From Haematobia irritans (taxonomy: Eukaryota > Arthropoda > Insecta > Diptera > Muscidae), in the NCBI RefSeq assembly GCF_050003625.1, contig NC_134397.1:64516669-64580668 (forward strand): a stretch of DNA of 64,000 nucleotides, in the 5' to 3' direction. The notes beneath the pieces are model-generated. The model did not search any database and had not been told where the DNA came from. It worked only from the letters and a program-made list of their open reading frames with translations. The position numbers were made by a program, and so were the translations under genes. Shown piece after piece: positions 44,905 to 55,774 of this stretch (the stretch's first letter is position 1; each line of letters starts with the position of its first letter).

Positions 44905-45659
44905 ATGATGAATCGCCCACGAATCGCCATTGCCATAGGATGTCTGAATATAATAACCTATTGTACAGTCGTCGTAATGGTACTGGACAATTTGAAATAT
45001 GATCGATATTCGCTTTATGATTATCAGCTTGAAGATGATACCTACAAAAGTTATGAACTTCGAGAAAAGGCACAGTCCTATCGTGAAATATACTATACGA
45101 TCTATGCCATTGTATGTTTTCTAATGATGCTATTATCAGCTCTGCTTATTTGGGGTATCGTGAAGGTAAATAAAAATATATGTCAGACAAAGTATCGGTA
45201 TACAGCAAAATATTTTAAAACTGATTTTTCCGTTTTTTCCAAGGAACGATCTGGGATGATGATTCCATGGCTATTGGGCTCTTCTGTAATATTGATATAT
45301 AGTAGCACTGAAACATTAGATGATATATTTCTGAAATCATCATTTCGTGATGTAGGCAATACGTTTATATTTTTTGGAATACTTTTTTTGGTTTTTGGTA
45401 AGTACACTTTAATTTGACTATGTATGTATGTGTTATAAAATTTCATTCATTCTTTAAAGCATTTCAGATTTTTTGCTTGGTTTTGATCTATGGCGTTTAC
45501 AAGAATTTAGAATTCGAAAGCTTTTTACAAAAATACCACCAACAAGCTCGTGAAGCATCCAGTGAATACATGAAAGAGCTCATCGCTGATGACAATATAG
45601 GGGAAGAAGAGCAGACAGGAGAAAAATCTTGTACTAGAAGAGTAAAGAAAAATAAATAA
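44905..45659 (+). CDS. Four-transmembrane protein of unknown function, two exons
   Basis: I do not recognise the family. Exon 1 (44905-45397) starts MMNRPRIAIAIGCLNIITY; a 62-bp intron (donor G|GTAAGT, acceptor TTTAAAG) leads to exon 2 (45460-45659), giving about 230 residues. Hydrophobic segments lie near residues 7-27, 64-88, 118-136 and 149-180, the last spanning the splice junction (FLVF + AFQIFCLVLIYG). The C-terminal tail is charged (EASSEYMKELIADDN, ending RRVKKNK). The four-helix layout with an acidic loop after helix 1 resembles small insect tetraspan-type proteins, but no signature residue supports a name. The acceptor choice (45459, not 45468) rests on keeping the phase. Confidence 0.6.
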
Positions 45660-46050
45660 TTTTTTTTTTAATATTAATTTATTTAATTGTATTGATATTG
45701 AAATCGGGAGGCTTCATCAAAAACAGGACCGATAAAAACTATGTCCGAGACAGATATTAGTGGGCCTTAAATAACTCTAGATGTCCATATTCACGAAAAT
45801 CGTATAAAAGTTGGGGGTTCTAGAAGCCAAATCGGAAGATCGATCTATATCCCCCAAACGCAAGACCAATGAAAAATAAAGTCGCCACGGGTCTTGGGGG
45901 CCAAAAGTACTTCTAGATTTTTAATTTCCTGAAAATTTAATAAAAAACTACAGTTTCTAACAGCCCAAGGAGTCAAATCGAAAGATCGATTTGATATGGG
46001 TGCTATACAAAACCATGGACCGTCAGTTTAACAACAGATTTTTTACACAT

Positions 46051-46276
46051 AAAGGTGAGTACTATGTTCGTATTTTTCACCAAAACACTAAATTAAAAGT
46101 ACAAAAATCTATATGAAGACGATTATATTTTTATAAAGTCTTGTGAAATAATGAAAGGAAAAGATCTAAGGAATTGATTGTGAACCATTTTATTTGTATA
46201 ATTTAATTAATTTAAAAAAGTAACCGAGAAAACAAGCTGGTTTCCAGCTTAAAAACTGAACATAGTACTCAGCTTA
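46051..46276. mobile_element. TTAA-flanked MITE, copy 2 (inverted)
   Basis: It reads AAAGGTGAGTACTATGTTCG at the left and CATAGTACTCAGCTTAA at the right, the reverse of 29295-29523 and 55546-55774. Confidence 0.75.
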
Positions 46277-46867
46277 AAGTGTCACCCAAAGTATTTTCAA
46301 AATATTTTTGTTTTATATTTATATTTTTAGTTATTTTCAAAAAAGTAACTACGAAATTAAAGTGATTTCTAACTCAAAAGTCGAACAAAGTACGACCTTT
46401 ATGTTACGAAATATTTAGATTTTGAAAAAAATTTCTGAAACAGAAAAAAGTCTGCTAAAAAAACAGTCATTGTTTGGCGAAATAGCAAACATTATCTGGT
46501 ATATTTAAAATCGATTACACTAAAACATGTTTTAAAAAATATATTTTGTGTTTGTTCAGATATATGAATATTTCTCAAATTAAGGCAAATGTTTGCTGAT
46601 CGCTGATTTGGGATGTTAGAAGGTAAGAGTATTCCAAAAATATCTTATGATTCTTGAAATACAACAGCAAACAGTGACTGCTGATATTAGCAGTCTTTTT
46701 CTATGCCAGACATGCAACAAAGAGTCAAGGGTACTATCCGAATTTAGACCAAACATTATTACCTGCACTGAAAAAAGCATGCCCGGTTCCAAAGATTTTG
46801 TCTTTACTTTAACAATTTTGGTATTGATTCCGAGACAAAGAAGCGTAGAATACAAGCAAAGATACTT

Positions 46868-47275
46868 TTAAGACACAATTCTCTTTTAAATTTGGGTTTT
46901 GTGTACTTACTTCTAGGAAGTAAATTTTAATTTTTCGCTTTTTCAGCTTTTTTTCTTCATATGCTACCAAAGTCCTTTAAAAACGAGTTAACTTTATTTT
47001 CTAAATTAAGACTCGACTTCCAGTAGAAATTATGCTATGTTTCACGTAAAAAAAACGTCTTTAAAATAAAGTGTTGAAAAACATGTCCTATATTTGAACG
47101 ATTTTTTGCTTTGTAGTCAAGATGCAAAAAGACAACAAATTTAAAGACAATTTCATTAAATTTAAAGAATTTTTCTGAATTATTAAAGTCAAGTTGACCT
47201 TAGCCCAAACATGTTTTCTGTCATGTTATGATACCCATTTTTAAGTGAAATCACTTAAAAATGGGTATCAAAAAA
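46868..47275. repeat. Block A1, inverted copy of 53390-53998
   Basis: Matching landmarks in opposite orientation: TTCTACTGGAAGTCGAGTC (53629) against its complement at about 47009; ATGGGTATCATAACATG (53411) against its complement near 47222; AAATTTAAAAGAGAATTGTG (53970) against its complement near 46874. Identity is moderate (about 80% by eye). No protein recognised. Confidence 0.7.
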
Positions 47276-47379
47276 AACTTTATATTAGAGAAATGCGCCT
47301 TCTAACATATGTTAAGCAAAATTTGCATTCGTATTTTAAAGACATGAAATCTTTGACCTCACGACAATGTTTTTTTTTT

Positions 47380-47517
47380 TTTTCAGTGCGGATTATTCCC
47401 TCTCAGTAATGCTGGTGACATTTTTGAGTCTTTCAAAGCTATTGTAAGTGGTTTCAGGGCAATGTGTGGTTTCTGGGCAAGGGACAATGGAGGTCCCTTG
47501 TCATTGGGCTAAACATA
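47380..47517 (+). mobile_element. LINE/SINE 3'-region fragment
   Basis: The stretch from CGGATTATTCCCTCTCAG through GGTGACATTTTTGAG and CAATGGAGGTCCCTTGTC to GGGCTAAACATA resembles the 3' region that in muscoid genomes precedes a tail like the one at 48330-48425. It stops at 47517 exactly where the inverted-repeat element at 47518 begins. Confidence 0.45.
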
Positions 47518-48329
47518 CACAGAAAAAAAGTAAACTGTTTTATGGATAAAATGAAGTACTTCGTGCGAAAATTGACCTCCCATTTTTTGAGATTTCCACA
47601 ATGCATTTTTTAAAACAAGGAAAATATTAAATACAATTTACAAAAAAAAAACACACCTTCTCAGAGTAGAAAAAATGAACGAAAAGTAAAGACGAAAACA
47701 TTTGTGACAAATCGTGTCTATATTAACCAGGAGTTCATTTTTACTATTTTTGAGAACCCTACGAAAAGTTTCTTCTGCTTTAGTTTACATTGAACTTATG
47801 TGTATGGTTATTGAACTTTGTACCCACAATGTGCACTTGATGAGAGGTGACTTTTCTTATGTATTTTGATCTGCTTAATTCGAAAATGTAGAGAGATATC
47901 CCGTTATTTTTAGTTTTTCGGCCTTTATTCGCTAAATAAATCATATCTCGAGCTAGAAATGTACGATTATATCGTTGTTGGTACTTGAATGCAAGGTATT
48001 GAGATGACGAACAAACTGTATCTGTCATAAGTTAAGTGGTTCAAAATATATCGATGAAAATAGGGCAAATTTTCAAAAAATCGTGCCGCCAGAAAATTAT
48101 AAACCATTGAAAAAAAATGTTTTAACGTAATAAATAAGACCAACTAGAAGAAAATCGACCGAAAAAAGACAAAGTTATAAGCAATTGAGTGAATAAATCC
48201 GTTGCCAAATCGTACAAATATGAGCAACTCACCCACACAAAAATGCGTTCTTGTGTGGCCGAGTGGTATTTTTGTGTGGATGAGTTGCTCATTTTTGTAT
48301 GATTTGACATCGGTAAAAGATAAGTTGAT

Positions 48330-48425
48330 AGTGATAAGAGAGAAGTTCACCACTGTGATACCACAATGGACTGAATAGACTAAGTGAGCCTGAAGTATCG
48401 GGCTGCCACTATACCTAACCTAACC
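48330..48425 (+). mobile_element. LINE 3' tail fragment
   Basis: GTGATAAGAGAGAAGTTCAC is followed by CAATGGACTGAATAGACTAA and GGGCTGCCACTATACCTAAC, the same tail as in the tandem units at 36032 and 41195 with a slightly different body. It is a heavily 5'-truncated insertion or a tail-derived short element. Confidence 0.7.
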
Positions 48426-48747
48426 TTCTATGAGTAAAACGTAATCTGTCCTACACCGAAAAAAATCCTAACTAACGCTAGATATAATTTTTTATTGCAA
48501 AAACAATTATTTGTTTATAGTTAAATTTTATTATTTTTTCGACATTTCCCACAGCCCAATGGAATTTTCCTGTTTTTAAATGTGTCTCAAACATTATATG
48601 AACTAAGCATGGGTATAAACTTCAATGGCCATTACACATAAGTTCAATATGAACTAAAGCAACAGATAATTTAGTAAAAATGAACTACAGTATGGTTAAA
48701 ATGGTTATGACTTGGCGCCAATGATTTCTTTCTTTACTTTTATATTT

Positions 48748-49736
48748 CATGTTAGCCTGATACCGAAACAGGCAATTGACGTCCAAACACAGAAAAAAAT
48801 TTCACGAAAATTTTTCCAATTAAAATCTTAATTGAGTTTTAAAAAATATTCAATTAAAAATTTAATTGAATCAACAAATTTTTTAATTGAAATAAAAACC
48901 AATCACACAAATTAATATTATCAATTAATTTTTTAATTGGATCAATTAATTTTTTAATTGACTGTCAATTAATTTTTTAATTGATACTATCATTTCTGTG
49001 ATTGAAGACATGTAAATTAAAAAATTAATTGGATCAATTAATTTCGTGATTGAATCAGAAAAATATTTTTTTGTGTGAATGCATTATATCTAATTATACA
49101 ATTATTATTCGAGCTTTATGGACAGATATAGATTAAGGAACATGGTTAATAGAGCCATTGAAAAGAAAATGCCAGATACAAATCTATACACGCCTAGACT
49201 GTACATGTTTCGGTTCGGGCGAATGAACCTTTCCACAGCCTTTAGTATAGATCTGGCTGGGAGAGATAACTCAATTTTGGGCCCTTTATGCTAACTCCTT
49301 ATGGAGAAAACATTTGGGAAATTTCCTCTTACAAATTGAATCATCTTTTTCTCCCACTGTACATCATCTTTTCATATAACTTACAAGTCCCTTAATCTTA
49401 TTTTTATTTCGTTTTGTTACATAGTAATGCAACAACACGAAATTTATTTTTAGAAAGCCAATTTGTTAGAATTCACCTAAGTGGTGAACAGTCGAACAAT
49501 GCTTATTGTTTCTACAGTCAACTACAACCACATGTGACAACTTACAGAAACTGGTTTCCAGGATACAACAACAATTCTAACGCGTACATTAGTCGTGTTT
49601 TTCCTAGTTTTACGACGGGCTCATCGTTGCTTATTATATTTAATGTTAGCCTGATACCGAAACAGGCAATTGACGTCCAAATGCATTATATCTAATTATA
49701 CAATTATTATTCGAGCTTTATGGACAGATATAGATT
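48748..49736 (+). repeat. Direct repeat pair (filled and empty MITE site)
   Basis: 48748-48787 plus 49078-49134 (GTTAGCCTGATACCGAAACA to GGACAGATATAGATTAA) is duplicated at 49644-49736, spaced about 600-900 bp. The two copies are nearly identical except for the MITE, so the duplication happened recently or within one element. Confidence 0.85.
48788..49077. mobile_element. AT-rich 290-bp MITE with readable empty site
   Basis: It runs CACAGAAAAAAATTTCACG ... TTTTTTTGTGTG and is almost identical to 14753-15041. It interrupts GACGTCCAAA|TGCATTATATC; the same sequence is found uninterrupted at 49673-49692, so the flanking AA is the target duplication. Confidence 0.9.
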
Positions 49737-50240
49737 AATTTTGTAAGTTGTAGTTAAAATGTACATTAAATGTTCCTAGTTTTAATAACGCTTTGTGAAA
49801 ATCTCAAAATGAGTATAACTTTGTTCAATTTTCGCACGACGTAGTTCATTCATGCTACATAAAAACAGTTTACTTTTTTTCTGTGTATCGACAGATTTTT
49901 TTGTTTGAGAGCAGATAATTTGTTTAACCTGATACATGCTATGCCTCATGACCACTGTCATCCCATTTATAAAAACAAACTTTTCGATATAATAGTAAAC
50001 GTAAAATAACTAATTTACAAAGCCTGTCATTTGCAGATCTAAAAAATCAAATAAAATAAAGCCCAAATCAAAAAAATATCATCTGAAAATCTCTCTCTCA
50101 CACAAATTGTCCATCAATTTTGGTCGATTTTTTAAGCTTCCGTTGTTTGTTTTCGGCCACAATTACTCACTCACTCTGTCATTTTTTTAGACTAACAATA
50201 TGCTTGCTTTAAGATAATCTCTATCAAAAAAAAAAACACA

Positions 50241-50275
50241 TATAAAAATGGCATACAAAAAGCTCTCGTATTTAG
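50241..50275 (+). promoter_or_regulatory. TATA box and probable start site of the Kazal gene
   Basis: TATAAAA at 50241-50247 is followed about 25-30 bp later by an initiator-like TTTAGTTG at about 50271. The ATG is some 110 bp downstream, a plausible short leader. Confidence 0.55.
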
Positions 50276-50382
50276 TTGAGTTTGAAGTGTAACCTCGGAT
50301 TGAACTGGTCCAGTGCTGAAAATAGTGATTTTTATTATTTTTCTAAAGAATCATACTAACATACATATATACATCAAATAAA

Positions 50383-51553
50383 ATGCGTTACGCTTTGGCA
50401 TTTTTCTTGGGTAATTATTTATGTGGATACATTATATTTTTTTCTATTATAATTATTTACTGTTAAATAATGACAAATTTTATTTTAATTGAAGGTGTAA
50501 ATTAGATAGTCTAAATTTATAAGCTTAAAAAATTTTGATGTTACAGTGTCTATTATAATCGGAAAATCAGTCTTGCATACAATGCATATAGCCACAATTT
50601 GTTGTTCTCCGTAGAACAGAAAATTAGAAAGTTTAACAAATAGAAGCATTATGTATATCGGCTTGACCTTTTGTTATCTCCTATTTGCTTGAAAAAAATA
50701 CTTTCAAACAATAAATGCCTAATTTAATTTTGCACTTTAATAAAAATTAAGTTGGAATGGTATGTTTTTCGCAAAAAATGTCTGCTTTATGTAGGGTCTT
50801 TTAATTCCCGAATTCTGCTGCTGAATCCTTTGCTGAAAAAGCAAACATTTTGTTAATAGAAACTTCAATGCTGATCCTAGTATCTGCCGAACATAACATT
50901 TTCAACTATGGCGTTCTTCGCTACTGGTTATATATCTGAGTGTTTCAGAGTTTAAGGTATAAAGTTCGAGTTTAGCCGCTAAAATCGTAATTTTTTCACG
51001 ATTACTTTTCTTTAATAATCCATTTTAAGGAATACAAACTTTCTGAAAATGTGCTTTGGGCTATTCCCCATCAAGTTATAATAAAATTTGTAACAAATAT
51101 GTATAATTTTATGCCTTTTTTTACTGATTTAGTTTTCACTTTAACGGCAAACTCGAACTTAATACTCACCTTTATCCTCTAATAATTGCACATAATGTAA
51201 ACTAATAACATTGTAATATTGTAATTTCTTACAGTTGCCTGTTTGGTTGCTTTAACTTGGGCAGCTCCTTCCAAAGATAAGGAGGCACCCGCATGCTCCA
51301 AAAAATGCGGCGAAAGCTATGAACCCGTATGTGCCAAGGCTAAGAATGGCAACAGGGAACGACTTTTAACTTTTGGTAGTGAGTGTGTCTTGGGTAATTA
51401 CAATTGCCAACACAGCGATGATCGTAAGTTTTTGTTTTATAAAATCCTTAAGTTATACTTAAGAAATTCAAAATTACGAATTTAACTTTTTCAGCATTTG
51501 AAGTAAAATCCAGAGGTGAATGCGGTGGCAATGTTGGCGTCCGTCTATCTTAA
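50383..51553 (+). CDS. Small secreted Kazal-type serine protease inhibitor
   Basis: Three exons, 50383-50410, 51235-51423 and 51495-51553, join in phase (1, 1) to about 91 residues. Exon 1 plus the start of exon 2 encode a signal peptide (MRYALAFFLG then VACLVALTWAAPS). The mature part has six Cys with the Kazal layout: ACSKKCGESYEPVCA, then GSECVLGNYNC, then RGEC. The YxPVCA core is the Kazal hallmark. The spacing between Cys 3 and 4 is longer than usual because of the insert KNGNRERLLTFG. Likely role: extracellular inhibition of a serine protease; the specificity is unknown. A 223-bp MITE lies in intron 1. Confidence 0.85.
50952..51175. mobile_element. MITE in Kazal intron 1, relative of the GTGAGTACTATG family
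   Basis: The ends are inverted repeats: TTAAGGTATAAAGTTCGAG against AAAGGTGAGTATTAAGTTCG (read from the right). About 223 bp, non-coding. The outer GTGAGTA motif links it to the elements at 29295, 46051 and 55546, although the interior differs. Confidence 0.6.
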
Positions 51554-51579
51554 ATGTTTGTAGTGTATATATGCGTATT

Positions 51580-51585
51580 AATAAA
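51580..51585 (+). terminator. Poly(A) signal of the Kazal gene
   Basis: AATAAA stands 27 bp after the stop codon at 51551-51553, with no other candidate in the next 100 bp. Confidence 0.6.
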
Positions 51586-51677
51586 AAAATGTAAGAATTA
51601 TAAGCACGACGAGCAAACAGATATGATACTGCATTTTATTTCAAATGACCATGACCCTAACTATATACCAAGCAAAG

Positions 51678-52375
51678 AATGAAGCCGCCGAACCGATGAT
51701 TTTTTGACAGTCGACACCGCTCAAATTTAGCCTCCAATTAGTCAAAATTATTTATTAAAAAAAGAAAAATGTTGTATTTTCTGCCAAAATTTTGAACCTT
51801 CCATCCACAATAATTCAAAATCAAGTTTGTATAATAATTTTGTAAAAATATTGCTCAGGAGATATGAATGAAATGTACATTTGACTTACATTTGGTTGTA
51901 CAACTCATCTAATAACCATTCCAATACAGAGAATGAAGGCGCCAACCAGATTTTGTGAGTCGAAGCCGCCGCCGAATATGTCGACTCATCTCGACTCAAA
52001 ATTAGCCGCCAATTAACCAAACATATTGCTTTAAATCAGAAAAATTGTTGTATTTTTTGTCAAAATGTTTAACTTTCCACCCAAAATCCGTCATTATCAA
52101 TTTGCTATAATAACTTTGCAAAAATTTAGCACAACGTGATTGTAAGATTGGTCGTATAACTAGTCTCATTACCATTCGGATAACTTCAAATTGATTTTAT
52201 AATGGATAGCCCGCTGCCAAATAGAAAAATTTATATCGGCTATACCGGCAAGCTGCCGCCCCCGGAGGCAATAAATATATGTCAGCCGCCGCCGACGAAA
52301 TGGGTTGGCTTCATTCTCTGTTCTGATAACCCCAATTTGATTTCATAATGAATAAATGTTCGCCGCCTGTTTTCT
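51678..52375. mobile_element. hAT-type MITE with a younger copy inserted in it
   Basis: The outer copy begins CAAAGAATGAAGCCGCCG at 51678. At 51927-52320 a second copy (CAGAGAATGAAGGCGCC ... GGCTTCATTCTCTG) interrupts it after CATCTAATAACCATTC, and the outer copy resumes ATAACCCCAATTTGATTTC, matching the order inside intact relatives. Flanks of the inner copy (TTCCAATA and TTCTGATA) look like a decayed 8-bp duplication. Confidence 0.7.
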
Positions 52376-52612
52376 GTTAGTACTCCAAATATTTGTATGC
52401 GTTATCCAGAACACTAACTCTGCTTCCAAGGCATAAATTCAATGAGTTGAAGTTAAGGATGGAGGTAGAAGAAGACATACCGGCAGGGTCTTCCCAATCT
52501 CGGAGGCCACAATTGGCAGAATTCTGCCAAAACTGTTAGATTTTTTTCTGTATGATAGATTGGTAGAACTCTTAGTGTTTTGGTAGATTTCCAAAATTTG
52601 TCCCTGCAACTA

Positions 52613-53184
52613 CACACAAAAAACTATTTTTTTTTTGTTTATTCAATCACGAAATTAATTGATCCAATTAATTTTTAATTGCAATGTCTTCAATCACGAA
52701 AATGATAGTATCAAACACAGAAAAATACTTGATAAAAAAATTAATTGACTTCATTGGCAAATTTCAATAAATTTTTTAATTGATTCAATTAAAAATTTAA
52801 TTGATGTTGATTTAATAACTCAATTAATTTTTAATTTTGTTCTAAATAATTTTTAAAAACGTAACTATTTTCAGCTACGATCTTAACTGACTTGGTATTT
52901 TTAGTTCGATGAAAAAATTGATTGTTTGAAATAAATTTTTAATTAAAAACAAAATGTTCATCTTATTTTTAACTGACTTAGTCTTCCGAGTTGATAAAAA
53001 AAAATAATTGTATCAATTAATGTTTTATTTAAAAATTTAAAAATGTTTAATCATTGACTTAATCAACTTAATGTTTCTATCTTAATTAAACAGTTAATTG
53101 TATCAATTAATTTAATAATTGAAAATATTTTCAACTTCAACCAACTTTTTAATTGGATATATTTTGGTGATATTATTTTCTGTG
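52613..53184. mobile_element. AT-rich MITEs, reverse orientation, two nested pieces
   Basis: It starts CACACAAAAAACTATT after TA and reads the family backwards to about 52720. A new left end CACAGAAAAATAC appears at 52726 and runs to TTTTCTGTG at 53184, followed by TA. It is more diverged than the copies at 14753 and 48788. Confidence 0.6.
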
Positions 53185-53389
53185 TACGAGATACTTCAAT
53201 TACTTTCTATAACACACATTTTTGGACAATTTCAGTACAAAGAAATAGAGATGGTTGACTATTCCATTGTATTTATAATGTAATATTCGGAATATTCATA
53301 TGAACTACACTTGTCCCTAAAATAAGAATGCGAAGTTTGCTTAGCATAGCAGACGCATTTCGCTGATATAAAGTTTGTTTCTTCGCCCT

Positions 53390-53998
53390 TATAATTAAGT
53401 GATTCGACTTATGGGTATCATAACATGAAAGAACATTTCTTTGGACTAAGGTCAACCTGTCTAATAATTTAGAAAAAAAATCTGTAAAAGTAATGATATT
53501 GTCTTGAAATAGTATTTTTTGAACTTGTTATCTTTTTGCATCCTGACTAGAACGCAAAAAAATCAAAAATGGGACATGTTTGTCAACACTTTATTTTAAA
53601 GACGTTTTTACTTGAAATATACCATAATTTCTACTGGAAGTCGAGTCTGATTTTGAAAATTTTCGTTGTCGTTAATGCGCTTTACAGACTATCAGTTATT
53701 CCGGACGACAGTGCTCGTGTCGAACATATCCCATATATTATTATTTATTTATTATTATTTAGTCATCGCGGACTATTTAGTCATCGCGGACAAGTCGTAT
53801 CGATCCGACACACTGTAAGATTCTTTACAAACACCGACATTCCGTCCGGAATAACTGATAGTCTATAAAGCGCATAAGACGTTTTTAGAGGACTTTGATA
53901 GCATATGAAGAAAAAAACCGAAAAACGAACAATAGAAATTTTGCTTCCTAGAATATAGTACGCAAAACCTAAATTTAAAAGAGAATTGTGTCCTAAAT
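53390..53998. repeat. Block B1, inverted copy of 46868-47275
   Basis: Reverse complement of A1, split by the MITE at 53677-53873. See the A1 entry for the landmarks. Confidence 0.7.
53677..53873. mobile_element. GCGCTTTACAGACTATCAG MITE, copy 4 (inverted, internally deleted)
   Basis: Both inverted ends are intact; the interior lacks the ATCGATCCCATAAACATGC segment and instead has a short A/T duplication with TAGTCATCGCGGAC twice. It interrupts block B1 relative to A1. Confidence 0.85.
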
Positions 53999-54164
53999 TA
54001 ATCCTTACTTGAATTCGTCTGCAATTGACTGATTTTTTATTTGGCTTTAATTTGTTTTCTTTCCTTTGTTTTCTTGGTGAAACACCAAATATTGTAAAAC
54101 CATATAAAATTTCTTACCTTAAAGTATCATCTTTACGAACAGAAACTAAAAGTTTCTTAACGGT

Positions 54165-55270
54165 TTATACTTTTCCGGCGACACAGAGTCATTGTAAAAC
54201 ACGATTTTTTGAAAATTCGCCTTATTTTTATCGATATATTTTGAACAACTTAACTTATCACAGATCCAATATACACGTTTGTCCGTCATCTCAATAACTT
54301 GCATTCAAGTACCAACAACGATATAATCGGACATTTCTGGCACGAGATATGATTTGTTTAGTGAAAAAAGGCCGAAAAACTAAAAATAACGGGATATCTC
54401 AAAAACTGTTCCATAAAAAAATTGTTAACCTTCATTTTCGAATTCAGCAGATCAAAATACATCAGGGGGCTAATCATGGCATTCGACATCGAGAACTTTT
54501 GATCGAAATCTGAATTTTTCGGATCACGGGAGTCGATATCGAGTTTTTTTGATCGACAATTTTTTCGATTGGTAAATTGCAATCGTAAAACATTTTCACT
54601 TGTTTTTTACATTGTTTTCGCCATATAGGAATAGTAAATATATTAGTTTTAGTTCGAATTGACAAAGAAACATATATAAAGTTCACATGCTAGATCGATA
54701 TCAAAGAGATTGTGATCAATTAATTGCCGTACCATTCCGTGACAACATAACGCTTCTGGACCACCTTGTAAGAAGAATGAATGATGAAGGCTTCCACTGG
54801 CAAAAAGTTTTAAGACGACAGACAATTGTAAAGCGATAGAATTGACGTTGACATGCCACCAAAAATTATTTTCCTTTTGAATGTCTCCTTCGTCAGCCGA
54901 AATCGACCATTAAGCCTCCAAAGGAGACTTTCTAACAGTGCACACCATTTCAAACCCAAGTACTTACACCAATAACAATGTGCACTTTTATTCCATATTT
55001 GTCCCCGAATTATTTTATATTCATCTCATCCTCCAATTAGGAAGGACTTCGGAGCAATGTAAAAAGAGATATAGGTCCATAAGATATAATGCAATACAAT
55101 TTACTTTTTTTTGGAATTTTTCTGCGTCAGTTGGTTAAATATATAATACTCATATACCATACAATTTACTTTTTCTTTGAAATCTTCAAAAACATGTGTT
55201 TTCTACATTCTATTTTGTGCCCCGAGAAAAGTCACCTCTCATCAAATGTACATTTTCAGTGTAAACTAGT
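54165..55270. repeat. Block B2, inverted copy of 47780-48075, with a 760-bp insert
   Basis: 54165-54466 is the reverse complement of A2 (CAAGTACCAACAACGATATA at 54306; AACTAAAAATAACGGGATAT at 54378). The match resumes at about 55228 (GAGAAAAGTCACCTCTCATC). The intervening 54467-55227 (GGGGGCTAATCATGG ... TTTTGTGCCCC) is absent from A2 and has short GGGGC-type inverted ends, so it is probably a transposon. Confidence 0.65.
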
Positions 55271-55545
55271 GTAATCGAACAATGGAAATGCGGATGAATG
55301 ATCGATAAATTCTTATAGGGCTTTTCATAACAACAAATGAAGCATAAAGATTGACTAAATTCGTATTTTCCACAAAATAGTTCAGAATTTTTTGAAAATT
55401 GTAAATTTTACCACAAATGCATCATCTTGTTTTGAATTTTGAACTCAAATTTTTTTTCAAACTACGAAATTTTCCTTAACAAGTGGAAATAATTAACCAA
55501 AATTATCCCGTCTGGTGGGTTCACTGTTTTTTAGTGTACTGGAAC

Positions 55546-55774
55546 TGAAAGCTGAGTACTATGTTCAGTTTTCAAGCTGAAAACCCGCTTATTTTCACGG
55601 TTACTTTTTTAATTTAATTAAATTATAAATACAAAATGGTTCACAATCAATCCCTTAGATCTTTTCCATTCATTATTTCGCAAGACTTTTTATAAATATA
55701 ATCGTCTTCATATAGATATTTGTACTTTTAATTTAGTGTTTTGGTGAAAAATACAAACATAGTACTCACCTTAA
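55546..55774. mobile_element. TTAA-flanked MITE, copy 3
   Basis: AAAGCTGAGTACTATGTTCA ... ACATAGTACTCACCTTAA, 229 bp, collinear with 29295-29523, including the inner CAAGCTGAAAACC.GCTT stem. Confidence 0.75.

Larger units (their letters stand above)
47518..49885. mobile_element. 2.37-kb element with long terminal inverted repeats
   Basis: It starts CACAGAAAAAAAGTAAACTG and ends with the complement. The inverted similarity continues for roughly 130 bp (CGTGCGAAAATTGA, GAGATTTCCACAATGC against GAGATTTTCACAAAGC). TA flanks both ends (47516-47517 and 49886-49887). Inside are block A2 (47780-48075), a LINE tail (48330-48425), a 290-bp MITE and a near-duplicate of the MITE's target. An 82-codon minus-strand frame, 48028-47780 (LAFKYQQRYNRTFLARDMI), is conserved in the second copy at about 54297. 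The TA target suggests the Tc1/mariner group, but no transposase is visible. Confidence 0.65.

Noticed and set aside
53569..53868. 99-codon plus-strand frame
   Set aside because: It runs from block B1 into the MITE at 53677-53873, so it is a chance fusion of two elements.
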